This document shows positions 15,945 to 24,344 of a stretch of DNA of 48,180 bases, piece after piece (within the stretch, counting starts at the first letter, position 1; each line of letters opens with the position of its first letter). This DNA comes from Chitinophagales bacterium 33-2. Lineage in GTDB: Bacteria; Bacteroidota; Bacteroidia; Chitinophagales; Chitinophagaceae. The translations under genes were made by a program, and so were the position numbers. The notes beneath the pieces are model-generated. The model had not been told where the DNA came from. It did not search any database and was given only the letters and a program-made list of their open reading frames with translations. Location: contig MWYV01000007.1 in the NCBI GenBank assembly GCA_002050435.1, positions 1 through 48,180 of the forward strand, in the 5' to 3' direction.

Positions 15945-18527
15945 TTAAAGCTTTACCGCCTGTTCTTCCCTTCCCGCTTTCTGCCCGGAACGTTTTTGGT
16001 TTGAAATGCTCACCTTTTTCAGCTTGTTCGTCTGGATCCTCCATGCCATACTGATCAGAATGCCTATTACCATGATGATGGTTCCCAGCCAGAGCAGATT
16101 AATGAAAGGAAACTTATAGGCTTTCAGCGTTACATATTGCATAACGTCATCTGATTCCTTAATTCCAAGTGTGAGTTCTGAACCGTTAACGCCCTGTAAC
16201 TGCAGCACGAGGTTCTCCTGCATAATGGTATCCGCCTTGGCATAGATTTCATTCTTTATATTCAGCAACGTGGGCTGCACTGTATAGATCGAAGATGTTT
16301 TAGAATAAATTTTAAAATAAGCAACCGTGGCACTGTCTTCAGGACCAAAGCTTACACCCGGAACTGAAATCTCTTTCATAGAGTTTAGGTTCTCCAGCAC
16401 TGCAAAACCTTTGGAATAAAATATAGTATCGCCAACAGATAATTTCTCAGATCTGAAAGACGCGGTATCCCTGTTTTTTTCAGGATCAGGAAGAGATGTG
16501 ATGTATGTAAAAATATCGTGGGATAAAAAATGTTTTGAATCCGGATTCGCCATCAGTCCCTGTTGCCCCTTGTAATTTACAAAAGCGTTGGGTGTAAGCA
16601 AAAATCGTTCACTACCATCAGCCTTTTCAAACTGAAGGTGGTAATACCATAACTGTTTTTGAGGATGCACAGAGTCTTTCTCATACGTGACATAATACGC
16701 ACCCATTTTAGTTCTTACGCCTTTTACCAGGGTCAGATTTTCACCGGGATTTTCCTTGCTCCCCTCACCAAAGTCAAGAAAGATCCCGGTGGTATTTAAA
16801 GAAATAATTTCCTTTTTAGATGAAGACAAAAGAATGCCCAATAACATCATAGCAAAACCAACGTGTGCAATGCTGCCACCTGAACGCTTTAACTGCCCTT
16901 TCATTCCGGAAAAAATATAAGATCCGTTGGCCACCAAAGAAAATACAGCAGCAAAAATGGCAAGCCAGATGGCACCCAGGTATCCATACCCATGTTCCGT
17001 ATAATTGATGTTACCAAATGCCAGGATCAATCCGCCGGCAGCAAGGGCAATGAATACGGGGATCAGGATTTTTTTCATATATCCCTTACCGGTAGCCTTA
17101 TATTTCAGGTACATCCCTGTGCCTGAAATAAAACCAATGATGATAGCAACAAAGATCTGGATGCGGTTGTAGGCAAAGGCCGCGTCCTCTCCTACTGCAA
17201 ATGTTTTAAATGTTTTTTCCTCGCCATTGAACAGGGCAATGATCTTGTTAAAAACAGGAACAGATGTCATACCAATGATCATCAGGGCAGAAAGAAACAA
17301 TACCAGTGATCCAATGAACATCCAGAATTCCCTGGAAGATGCTTCCTCTTCTTTTACTATATGCGGAACATGTTTGTATCTGATAAAAAACAAGACGAGT
17401 GAAGGAATCACAAAAAGGAATAAAAAGATCCTCAGGTGCGTAGGTGTAATTCCCTCTCCTGTAAATGCATGCACTGAGGTGTCTTGCAGATCACCACTTC
17501 TTGTGAGGTAAGTAGAATACAACACCAGCAGAAACCCCAGTATGAAAAACAAACTGGTGGCTCTTAAAGCATTTCCTGTATGACGGAAGATCACAAGTGT
17601 ATGCAGGCCCGCCACAAGTAAAAGCCAGGGCACCAATGAGGCATTTTCTACCGGGTCCCAGGCCCAATACCCTCCAAAATTTAAGGATTCGTAAGCCCAC
17701 GCTGCACCCATCATAATCCCCAATCCTAACAAGGCAGCAGAAAAAAGTGCCCAGGGAAGTGCAGGTTTGGTCCAGTCGGTAAATCTTTTTGTCCATAACC
17801 CACCAACAGCAAATGCAAATGGAATAATGGCAGATGCGAATCCAAGGAATAGAACGGGTGGATGAATCACCATCCAGTAATTCTGCAATAAAGGATTCAG
17901 GTCGTTTCCGTCTTTGATCAGGCTTAAATAATCCTGGCGCATATTTCCGGCCATATCAAAAAACACCGGAGCATTATTCAGCACTTCCGAATTCCTGAGC
18001 AGCATAAAAGGATTGGAGCCAAGATGCCCACCAAAAAAAGGAATACCAAGTATCATGGTAGCCAGAAGCAATTGTGCGAAACTAACTACCGTCATCACCG
18101 GGCCTTCCCATTTTTTCTCACGCCCGATAAAAAACAATCCTACCACACAATGCCAGATACTCCATAAAAGAAAACTGCCTTCCTGCCCTTCCCAAAAACA
18201 ACTCAAAAGGTATTTGGTTTCCAGTGACAGGCTGCTGTGCTGCCATACATATTTGTATTCGAAGTAGTGATTGTAAATAATAAAAAAGAGAATACTGAAA
18301 ACGGCAAAAACAGAAACTGCCTGCGTAATGAAAAATATTCGTCCCAGTTTTTTCCAGTAAGGATTGGCATCATAAGTCGCCTGGGTGTTTCCACCTCTTA
18401 CCATAAAGGAACTGCGTTGAACACTCAGGAAATAACAGATTGTTGCTCCTAAAGAAGATATCAGGGAAAGCAATAGAAAAAAATGACCCAGCTTTCCTGG
18501 AAGCAAATGCTCACCGATGTAATTCAT
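15945..18527 (-). CDS. ccmF: Cytochrome c heme lyase CcmF
   Basis: 860 aa integral membrane protein with about 15 hydrophobic segments. The heme-handling WWD-type region Y-W-A-W-D-P-V-E-N-A-S-L-V-P-W-L is near residue 287. The N-terminal M-N-Y-I-G-E-H-L-L-P-G-K-L-G-H and the segment I-A-H-V-G-F-A-M-M-L-L-G-I-L-L (about residue 555) are typical of CcmF. A large soluble loop (about 575-800) lies before the last helix, giving a somewhat longer protein than the proteobacterial form. It attaches heme to apocytochrome c at the outer face of the inner membrane. It starts 6 nt after ccmE stops, so the two are one transcript. Other ccm genes are not in the window. Confidence 0.95.
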   Translation of the reverse strand: MNYIGEHLLPGKLGHFFLLLSLISSLGATICYFLSVQRSSFMVRGGNTQATYDANPYWKKLGRIFFITQAVSVFAVFSILFFIIYNHYFEYKYVWQHSSLSLETKYLLSCFWEGQEGSFLLWSIWHCVVGLFFIGREKKWEGPVMTVVSFAQLLLATMILGIPFFGGHLGSNPFMLLRNSEVLNNAPVFFDMAGNMRQDYLSLIKDGNDLNPLLQNYWMVIHPPVLFLGFASAIIPFAFAVGGLWTKRFTDWTKPALPWALFSAALLGLGIMMGAAWAYESLNFGGYWAWDPVENASLVPWLLLVAGLHTLVIFRHTGNALRATSLFFILGFLLVLYSTYLTRSGDLQDTSVHAFTGEGITPTHLRIFLFLFVIPSLVLFFIRYKHVPHIVKEEEASSREFWMFIGSLVLFLSALMIIGMTSVPVFNKIIALFNGEEKTFKTFAVGEDAAFAYNRIQIFVAIIIGFISGTGMYLKYKATGKGYMKKILIPVFIALAAGGLILAFGNINYTEHGYGYLGAIWLAIFAAVFSLVANGSYIFSGMKGQLKRSGGSIAHVGFAMMLLGILLSSSKKEIISLNTTGIFLDFGEGSKENPGENLTLVKGVRTKMGAYYVTYEKDSVHPQKQLWYYHLQFEKADGSERFLLTPNAFVNYKGQQGLMANPDSKHFLSHDIFTYITSLPDPEKNRDTASFRSEKLSVGDTIFYSKGFAVLENLNSMKEISVPGVSFGPEDSATVAYFKIYSKTSSIYTVQPTLLNIKNEIYAKADTIMQENLVLQLQGVNGSELTLGIKESDDVMQYVTLKAYKFPFINLLWLGTIIMVIGILISMAWRIQTNKLKKVSISNQKRSGQKAGREEQAVKL

Positions 18528-18533
18528 TCCTCG

Positions 18534-18962
18534 TTAATATTTATACGTATTCGAGCTGTCGCCTGTAGGCAGGTTCTTTTGCGCAGCATTCAGATCATCT
18601 TTATACTTGCTCGGACATTTCATTTGCAGTTTGGTACATTCAAAGTAACCATCCCGCATATACCCGTTCAGGTCCAAACCCTCACTTCTTTCAATATCCT
18701 GTGGCTTAGAATTATTATAGACCACCTTGCTTCTTTTCCCATCCTGGTCAACCGCGTAGAATACTGTATAATTTGGGTTGTTGAGCCCATCATATGCTAC
18801 AGGTGTTTCTTTATCAAATTTCACCTTTACCACTACAAATTTTCCATCCCTTTCTGCTGCTGTGGCAAAGGTTTCCTGGGTGGTGAGGTCTTTTATAAAA
18901 AAGGACATACCTACAATTCCACCAATTACCAGCAACAAAAGAGCGATATGCATTTTTTTCAT
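18534..18962 (-). CDS. ccmE: Cytochrome c maturation heme chaperone CcmE, CxxxY variant
   Basis: 142 aa: an N-terminal membrane anchor (residues 5-22) followed by the CcmE beta-barrel (D-G-L-N-N-P-N-Y-T-V-F-Y, I-E-R-S-E-G-L-D-L-N-G, Y-F-E-C). In the usual CcmE the heme is bound by a His in H-D-E-N-Y; here the matching place reads C116-P-S-K-Y120, so a Cys replaces the His and the Tyr is kept. This CxxxY form is known from archaea and sulfate reducers, and similar C-P-S-K-Y ends occur in Bacteroidota. It carries heme in the periplasm to CcmF, encoded directly downstream. Confidence 0.9.
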   Translation of the reverse strand: MKKMHIALLLLVIGGIVGMSFFIKDLTTQETFATAAERDGKFVVVKVKFDKETPVAYDGLNNPNYTVFYAVDQDGKRSKVVYNNSKPQDIERSEGLDLNGYMRDGYFECTKLQMKCPSKYKDDLNAAQKNLPTGDSSNTYKY

Positions 18963-19190
18963 TTCAGTTGATTTTGGCCGGAAACCTGGCGTAAAAGATG
19001 CTTTCTCAGCTCAATCCCCCTGTTTTCCATCGGGGCACCGCAAAGGTAAGCGCAAAACCGTTCCCCCTCACTGGTTTCATACTTGATTTTCCTCAGCCGA
19101 TGCATGTTTTCACAAAACAATAATCCGGCACAGCCATGATTTTTTGCGGGCATGGGCTAAGGGGTTTAACTTGCACCGCTTTAATATAAG

Positions 19191-20240
19191 ATGATGACAG
19201 ACCTTTCAGGATTTGATCCAAACAGCGCCGGAAACCCTAATAACAATGTATTCGGACTTCCTTTTTCTGAAGAAGATGCCAGGCTTATTATACTTCCCAT
19301 TCCATGGGAGGTTACGGTAAGTTTTGGATCCGGCACTGCGCGTTCGGCAGAACAGATCATGAACGCAAGCCTCCAGGTGGATCTGTTTGATCCTGAAGTG
19401 CCTGATGGGTGGAAGGAAGGTTTTTTTATGAGAGATCCTGATCGCAAAGTGCTTTTAAAAAATGATTACCTGAGAAAAGAAGCCGAACTCTATATCGATT
19501 ATATTTCAAAAGGAGAAATGGTCGAAAAAAACAACTTCATGTGCAAGGCACTGAAAGAAGTAAATGAAGGGTGCATTTTTTTAAATAAATGGGTATATGA
19601 AGAGACAAAATCTTTGCTGGAAAAAGGAAAATTAGTGGCTTTATTAGGTGGCGATCACAGCTCACCGCTGGGTTATATGAAAGCCATTGCTGAAAAACAT
19701 GGGGATTTTGGAATCATACAGATTGATGCGCATTGCGACCTGAGAGAGGGCTATGAAGGTTTTGTTTACTCTCATGCAAGCATCATGTACAATGCATTGA
19801 AGGAAATTCCAGAGATCCGAAAGCTCGTACAGGTAGGCATCAGGGATTATTCCGGTGGTGAGGATGCGTTCATATCAGAAAATAAAGAGCGTGTTCAGGT
19901 TTATTTCGACAGGGACATCAGGACCAGGCAGTATGAAGGGGAAACCTACAGGCAGATCGTAGAAGAAATGATCAGCCACCTTCCTCAGCATGTTTACATC
20001 AGTTTTGATATTGATGGCCTGGATCCAAAACTTTGCCCGAATACCGGCACACCCGTTCAGGGTGGCTTTGAGACCGAACAAGTGTTTTATATTTTTAAAA
20101 AAATTATTGATTCAGGCAGAAAGATCATTGGATTCGACCTTTGTGAAGTCAGCACAAGCGAAAACCAGTGGGATGCCAACGTAGGCGCAAGGGTTCTTTT
20201 TAAACTTTGCAACCTTCTGGTACACAACAACCCTGTATAA
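19191..20240 (+). CDS. Arginase/agmatinase/formiminoglutamase-family hydrolase
   Basis: 349 aa. The ureohydrolase metal motifs are complete: G153-G-D-H156-S, D179-A-H181-C-D183, and D273-I-D275-G-L-D278-P, so a binuclear Mn site is expected. The enzyme hydrolyses a guanidino-type C-N bond. It is longer than classical agmatinases (about 300 residues) by an N-terminal part, and the substrate (agmatine, arginine or another guanidino compound) cannot be told. Start is ATG at 19191 or 19194. A degenerate TTTAACTTGCA promoter-like element lies just upstream. It heads a likely operon with a membrane protein (1-nt gap), a radical SAM protein and an MFS transporter. Confidence 0.87.
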   Translation: MMTDLSGFDPNSAGNPNNNVFGLPFSEEDARLIILPIPWEVTVSFGSGTARSAEQIMNASLQVDLFDPEVPDGWKEGFFMRDPDRKVLLKNDYLRKEAELYIDYISKGEMVEKNNFMCKALKEVNEGCIFLNKWVYEETKSLLEKGKLVALLGGDHSSPLGYMKAIAEKHGDFGIIQIDAHCDLREGYEGFVYSHASIMYNALKEIPEIRKLVQVGIRDYSGGEDAFISENKERVQVYFDRDIRTRQYEGETYRQIVEEMISHLPQHVYISFDIDGLDPKLCPNTGTPVQGGFETEQVFYIFKKIIDSGRKIIGFDLCEVSTSENQWDANVGARVLFKLCNLLVHNNPV

Positions 20241-20241
20241 T

Positions 20242-20847
20242 ATGTATAGTGTTACAGTTAAAATAGAAGGAATTGACCGCAGAAGAAAAAGTTCCGGGTT
20301 GCTGCACATCGTTATCGGCTTTTTCCTTCTGGCCAAAGGAGCGGACTATTATAAATACCTGGATTATGGGTTTTTCCTTCCTGTATTGCCTTTTTTTATT
20401 GTTGCCTTGTTTTCTTTGATCTATGGTTTTATGCGCAGAAGAATTGATATGACCGCCAGGTGGAATTACTGGTTAAGACTTACTCAGCTGGTATGTTTTA
20501 CAGCACTTGGAATTGCTTTTTTAAAAACAGGCCGCTCAATAGATTATGTAGGTGTTTTTGCTTTTGCTGCCTTTACGATTTTGCTGATGTTTTCTGAAAG
20601 AAAAATCTTCCAGGAAACTTCAATTTTGTTTGATACAGCAGGTGCACATATTCCAGGGTATTACCGCGAACACCTGGTTCCATGGGAAGACCTAAAGGAA
20701 GTTGTGGTGCGTGAAGATTTCCTGACCCTGTTTCACGTGCACAAAAAATACCTGCAATACCAGGTGCTGCAGGACCTTTCAGTGATTGAAATTTCAAAGT
20801 TGAATGATTTTTGTAAAGAACAGATGGGGGTTAGGGTTAGGGTTTAG
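20242..20847 (+). CDS. Four-helix membrane protein with soluble C-terminal domain
   Basis: 201 aa. Four hydrophobic segments (about residues 17-35, 38-58, 73-92, 97-112) are followed by a soluble part with D-T-A-G-A-H-I-P-G-Y-Y-R-E, V-P-W-E-D-L-K-E-V-V-V-R-E-D and L-Q-Y-Q-V-L, which looks like a small PH-like beta domain. I do not recognise the family. It begins 1 nt after the upstream stop, so translation is probably coupled. The last residues (G-V-R-V-R-V) are encoded by a TTAGGG-like repeat at 20826-20847, so the natural C-terminus may have been replaced by repeat sequence. Confidence 0.7.
   Translation: MYSVTVKIEGIDRRRKSSGLLHIVIGFFLLAKGADYYKYLDYGFFLPVLPFFIVALFSLIYGFMRRRIDMTARWNYWLRLTQLVCFTALGIAFLKTGRSIDYVGVFAFAAFTILLMFSERKIFQETSILFDTAGAHIPGYYREHLVPWEDLKEVVVREDFLTLFHVHKKYLQYQVLQDLSVIEISKLNDFCKEQMGVRVRV
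20826..20847 (+). repeat. TTAGGG-like tract that forms the 3' end of a gene
   Basis: GGGGGTTAGGGTTAGGG followed by TTTAG. The final TAG is the stop codon of the membrane protein gene, and the last five sense codons are within the repeat. Confidence 0.75.
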
Positions 20848-20901
20848 AAGCTAAAGGCTAAAAACCGTATTCATGATAATAAAATATTTACAAACTTAAA
20901 G

Positions 20902-22188
20902 ATGTCACCATACCTGTTATATTCTGATGGAAAGGGAAATATTTTTGAAGATACTTCTCTTTATGTCACCGGTCGTTCGGGATGGGATGCGCTTCCTGTT
21001 CCTGCTGATGAATGGATTAAACTGCCACAGGGAGGACAACTATACGAATTGCCCGGAAGAAGAGGTATTGGTATTGACGTTAGTACCGGAGATATGCGGC
21101 TATGCGAAAAAGGCTGGGCCGTTGCCGCATTTATTCCACCTGCACATACCGGTTTTTACCTGGCTGCTTACGAAACCGCGCCCGATGCACCTACCCTTCC
21201 ATTGTTCTGTTATACCGCTGCCGGCTGGCATAATGATCAATTTTATGTTCCTGCTAAAAGAATTGAACAGGATATCAGGCAGGAAAGCGGTGGATTTGAT
21301 GATACAAAAGTTAAAGGCGGCGTTGAACAGCTCCTAAGATCCTACCCGCATAACCGCCTTGTGAATCATCTCGCCAATAACTGCGCGCTGACTTATCATT
21401 GTCCGGCAGCTAGAAATTTTTTTATTGGCAGATGGGAATGTCCTGTGCCTACCTCTCCTGCCTGTAATGCCAATTGTGTGGGTTGCATTTCATTTCAACC
21501 CGAAGAAGAAACAATTTTTTCAACCCAGGACCGGCTGACCTTCAAACCAACCGCTGCTGAAATCGTTGAATTTACAGTACCCCACCTGCAAACGGCACCA
21601 TTCCCTATTGTGAGTTTTGGCCAGGGTTGCGAAGGTGAACCTTTACTGATGTGGGAAACGATCAGGGATTCGATTATTGAAATAAGAAAACATACGAACA
21701 GAGGCAGTTTGAACATCAACACCAACGGATCCAAACCAGGTGCTGTAAAAATGCTTTGTGAGGCCGGATTGAATAGTATCCGCGTCAGTACCAATTCAGC
21801 CCGCCGCGAAGTGTATTTGCCATACTATCGTCCAAACAATTACGAATTTGAGGATATCATTAAAAGTCTGAAAGTAGTAAGAGACCACGGTGGCTGGACC
21901 TCCATTAATTATTTTGTTTTTCCGGGCATGACGGATACCATTGCAGAATACGAAGCTTTAAGAAAACTCATTATTGATACAGATCTTAAAATGATCCAGT
22001 GGAGAAATTTTAATATTGATCCCGACTGGTATCTTGGAAAAATTGGAATTGGTGATCCGGGTCCAACTATGGGTATGAAGCAATTACTTGAAGTGCTTCA
22101 GGATGAATTCCCTCATTTGAAATACGGTTATTTTAATCCGCCAATAGAAAGGATCCTCGGAAAGTTTGATGTCGATTTTGCGCACTAA
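20902..22188 (+). CDS. Radical SAM enzyme, uncharacterised subgroup
   Basis: 428 aa. The 4Fe-4S/SAM motif is C188-x3-C192-x2-C195 in S-P-A-C-N-A-N-C-V-G-C. Downstream are S-F-G-Q-G-C-E-G-E-P-L-L (the G-E strand, about residue 235), N-I-N-T-N-G-S (about 275) and S-I-R-V-S-T-N-S-A, all typical of the SAM barrel. About 170 N-terminal residues precede the barrel, an unusual extension with several Cys and His (F-C-Y-T-A-A-G-W-H; N-C-A-L-T-Y-H-C). No SPASM-like Cys-rich tail is present. The reaction is not known. It sits in an operon with an agmatinase-like enzyme and an MFS transporter (8-nt gap), which suggests work on a small imported or exported molecule, but that is inference. Confidence 0.85.
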   Translation: MSPYLLYSDGKGNIFEDTSLYVTGRSGWDALPVPADEWIKLPQGGQLYELPGRRGIGIDVSTGDMRLCEKGWAVAAFIPPAHTGFYLAAYETAPDAPTLPLFCYTAAGWHNDQFYVPAKRIEQDIRQESGGFDDTKVKGGVEQLLRSYPHNRLVNHLANNCALTYHCPAARNFFIGRWECPVPTSPACNANCVGCISFQPEEETIFSTQDRLTFKPTAAEIVEFTVPHLQTAPFPIVSFGQGCEGEPLLMWETIRDSIIEIRKHTNRGSLNINTNGSKPGAVKMLCEAGLNSIRVSTNSARREVYLPYYRPNNYEFEDIIKSLKVVRDHGGWTSINYFVFPGMTDTIAEYEALRKLIIDTDLKMIQWRNFNIDPDWYLGKIGIGDPGPTMGMKQLLEVLQDEFPHLKYGYFNPPIERILGKFDVDFAH

Positions 22189-22196
22189 CTTAGGGC

Positions 22197-23348
22197 ATGA
22201 ATTTCCTTAAAGGAAAACAGGGCCTGATCATTCTTGTCTTTTCCCAGTTTGCCGGAACCTCACTTTGGTTTGCAGGCAATGTAATGGTTGCCGGACTTGC
22301 AAAACAAGGAGAGGATACCAGCTTAATTTCCTTTTTGTCATCCATGGTGCAGGCCGGATTTATTTGCGGAACATTAGTATTTGCAATACTGATGCTGCCG
22401 GACAGGATAAGAGCGTCGCGGCTTTTTTTCATTTGTTCTCTTCTTGCAGCCATCAGCAATCTTTCAATATTCTTAAATACAACTGATGTTTCCTTTATTG
22501 CGCTCATGCGCTTTTTAACCGGTTTTTTTATTGCCGGTATTTACCCGGTTGGAATGAAGATCGCAGCAGAAAAATTTCCTGCTGATCTTGGCAATGCACT
22601 GGGTTTTCTTGTGGGTGCGCTTGTTCTGGGCACAGCCATTCCGCATCTCCTGACCGGTTTTGCCGACTGGCAAAATGTTTTGCTTACCACATCTTTTTTA
22701 GCAGTGGTGGGTGGCGTGCTTGTATTGATGTTTTTGCCATCGAACCTGCCGGGAGCGAAAAACAAATTTGACCCTTCGGCCATTATTACGCTTTTCAGAT
22801 CACGCAATTTCAGGGCTTCCGCTTTTGGATATTTTGGACACATGTGGGAACTCTATGCATTCTGGGCCTTTGTTCCAATGATCATACTTCAATTTTACAG
22901 TTTAAATGCTACTGAAGGGAATCCATCCATATTTAGTTTTTTAACCATTGCTGCCGGCACGTTGGGCTGTATTGCAGGAGGGTTATTGTCGAAAAGGAAA
23001 GGAAGCAGGCAAATCGCTTTTTTTGCTTTGCTTATTTCTGGGTTTTGCTGCCTGGTGTTACCTTTTAGTTTGCAAAGCGGATACTTGTTTTATCCGCTGA
23101 TGCTCATCTGGGGATTCACCGTAGTTGCGGACTCACCTCAGTTTTCTACCATGGTCGCCCGATCGGCTACACCGGAATACAAAGGCACAGCGCTGACTAT
23201 TGTCACCTCGTTAGGATTTGCCATCACCATTCTCAGTATTCAATTATTGAACAGGTTTTTTGAACTGGGACAATATGCGATCTGGTTGCTGTTACCGGGA
23301 CCCATACTCGGGCTCATCGCCACTTATCGTTATAAATCATTGCCTTAA
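22197..23348 (+). CDS. MFS transporter
   Basis: 383 aa with about twelve hydrophobic helices. The first helix reads F-S-Q-F-A-G-T-S-L-W-F-A-G-N; the loop between helices 2 and 3 has L-P-D-R-I-R-A-S-R, in the place of the MFS G-x-x-x-D-R motif; a large central loop (about residues 175-205) divides the two halves. Similar proteins are annotated as general or nitrate/cyanate-like MFS carriers; the substrate is not predictable. It begins 8 nt after the radical SAM gene and is probably the last gene of that operon. Confidence 0.9.
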   Translation: MNFLKGKQGLIILVFSQFAGTSLWFAGNVMVAGLAKQGEDTSLISFLSSMVQAGFICGTLVFAILMLPDRIRASRLFFICSLLAAISNLSIFLNTTDVSFIALMRFLTGFFIAGIYPVGMKIAAEKFPADLGNALGFLVGALVLGTAIPHLLTGFADWQNVLLTTSFLAVVGGVLVLMFLPSNLPGAKNKFDPSAIITLFRSRNFRASAFGYFGHMWELYAFWAFVPMIILQFYSLNATEGNPSIFSFLTIAAGTLGCIAGGLLSKRKGSRQIAFFALLISGFCCLVLPFSLQSGYLFYPLMLIWGFTVVADSPQFSTMVARSATPEYKGTALTIVTSLGFAITILSIQLLNRFFELGQYAIWLLLPGPILGLIATYRYKSLP

Positions 23349-23384
23349 CGGTCGCATTTTGTTAAAACATTGCTTCCCTTCTTT

Positions 23385-23409
23385 GTTTCCTGTACAATTT
23401 GTCTAACTT
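23385..23409 (+). promoter_or_regulatory. Possible promoter of the TonB-like/folC genes
   Basis: TTG, an 18-nt spacer and TAACTTTTG just before 23410. The second element has one extra base compared with TAnnTTTG, so this is tentative. Confidence 0.3.
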
Positions 23410-23451
23410 TTGCATCGTTTCTCATTCGAAGGCGATGAAAGACTTTTTAAT

Positions 23452-24321
23452 ATGAATAATCAATTATCCATTTCCACAGCTGAATTTGAAAGACAGAAAA
23501 ACGTAAAAGCTTCAGTGTATACTGCAGGCATTACAATCTTGATTTTTTTGATTTTCATCTGGGTCAAGATGACCATACCAAAGCAGGAAGAACCTTTGGT
23601 GGAAGAATTCATGGAAGTAAATCTTGGAAGTGGTGACCAGGGTTTCGGTACCGACCAACCCCTTTTACCTGGTGATCCGGCTCCTGCAATGCAGGCCAGT
23701 TATACACCTCCACAGGCAGTGCAATCCAGGGAAGAAAGTGTAAGGGATATTAGTTCTGAAGATAACAGTCCGCAGGCTCCTACCGTTATTAAGCCTGCAG
23801 TTTCTTCCCCTACAGCTACAAAAACAAATGCAGAATCAAAATCAGTAAAGCCTTCCAATAATACTACCCAACCTGTAGTGACACAGGCGCCACCTCAACC
23901 CCGGGCCGTTCTTGGCAGAACAACCGGTGGAAACGGAAATGGAGGCAATGGAGCCGATACCTATAAATCCGGAGGCAATGAAGGTGTGGCAGGTGGCACA
24001 GGCGACCAGGGTCGTGCTGGTGGAGACCCAAATGGCAGAAATTATTCCGGCACTCCTAAAAACTTTGGAGTTCAGGTACTGAATATTCCGAACCAGAGTT
24101 TTGAAGATGATTTTAACCGCGATGCCAAAGTCGCCATGGATATTATGGTTGATGCCGGTGGTAAGGTTACCAGTGCTACTTACCAACCCCGCGGATCCAA
24201 TACCTCTGACAGGAAATATCTTGATATTGCAAGGCGATCTGCCTTTCAGCTGAAAACCTTTGGAGCCTCAAGTGGAGGACAAAAAGGAACCGTAGTTTTT
24301 AATTTTAAAGTAAAAGGTTAA
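23452..24321 (+). CDS. TonB-like energy transducer
   Basis: 289 aa from the ATG at 23452. Topology is that of TonB: a short cytoplasmic start, one membrane helix (about residues 24-42), a long Pro/Ser/Thr/Gln- and Gly-rich periplasmic linker (about 45-205) and a folded end (about 210-289). The end has D-F-N-R-D-A-K-V-A-M-D-I-M-V-D-A-G-G-K-V and R-S-A-F-Q-L-K-T-F, in the style of TonB C-terminal domains of Bacteroidota but lacking a clear Y-P motif. It would couple the proton motive force, through ExbB/ExbD encoded elsewhere, to outer-membrane receptors. The frame is open to 23410, but the promoter-like elements and helix position favour 23452. Confidence 0.8.
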   Translation: MNNQLSISTAEFERQKNVKASVYTAGITILIFLIFIWVKMTIPKQEEPLVEEFMEVNLGSGDQGFGTDQPLLPGDPAPAMQASYTPPQAVQSREESVRDISSEDNSPQAPTVIKPAVSSPTATKTNAESKSVKPSNNTTQPVVTQAPPQPRAVLGRTTGGNGNGGNGADTYKSGGNEGVAGGTGDQGRAGGDPNGRNYSGTPKNFGVQVLNIPNQSFEDDFNRDAKVAMDIMVDAGGKVTSATYQPRGSNTSDRKYLDIARRSAFQLKTFGASSGGQKGTVVFNFKVKG

Positions 24322-24344
24322 GTCCGCAGCAATACATTTGCTGT

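Noticed and set aside
18959-19153. 64-residue frame before ccmE
   Set aside because: It overlaps the likely promoter region between ccmE and the agmatinase-like gene and has no family character.
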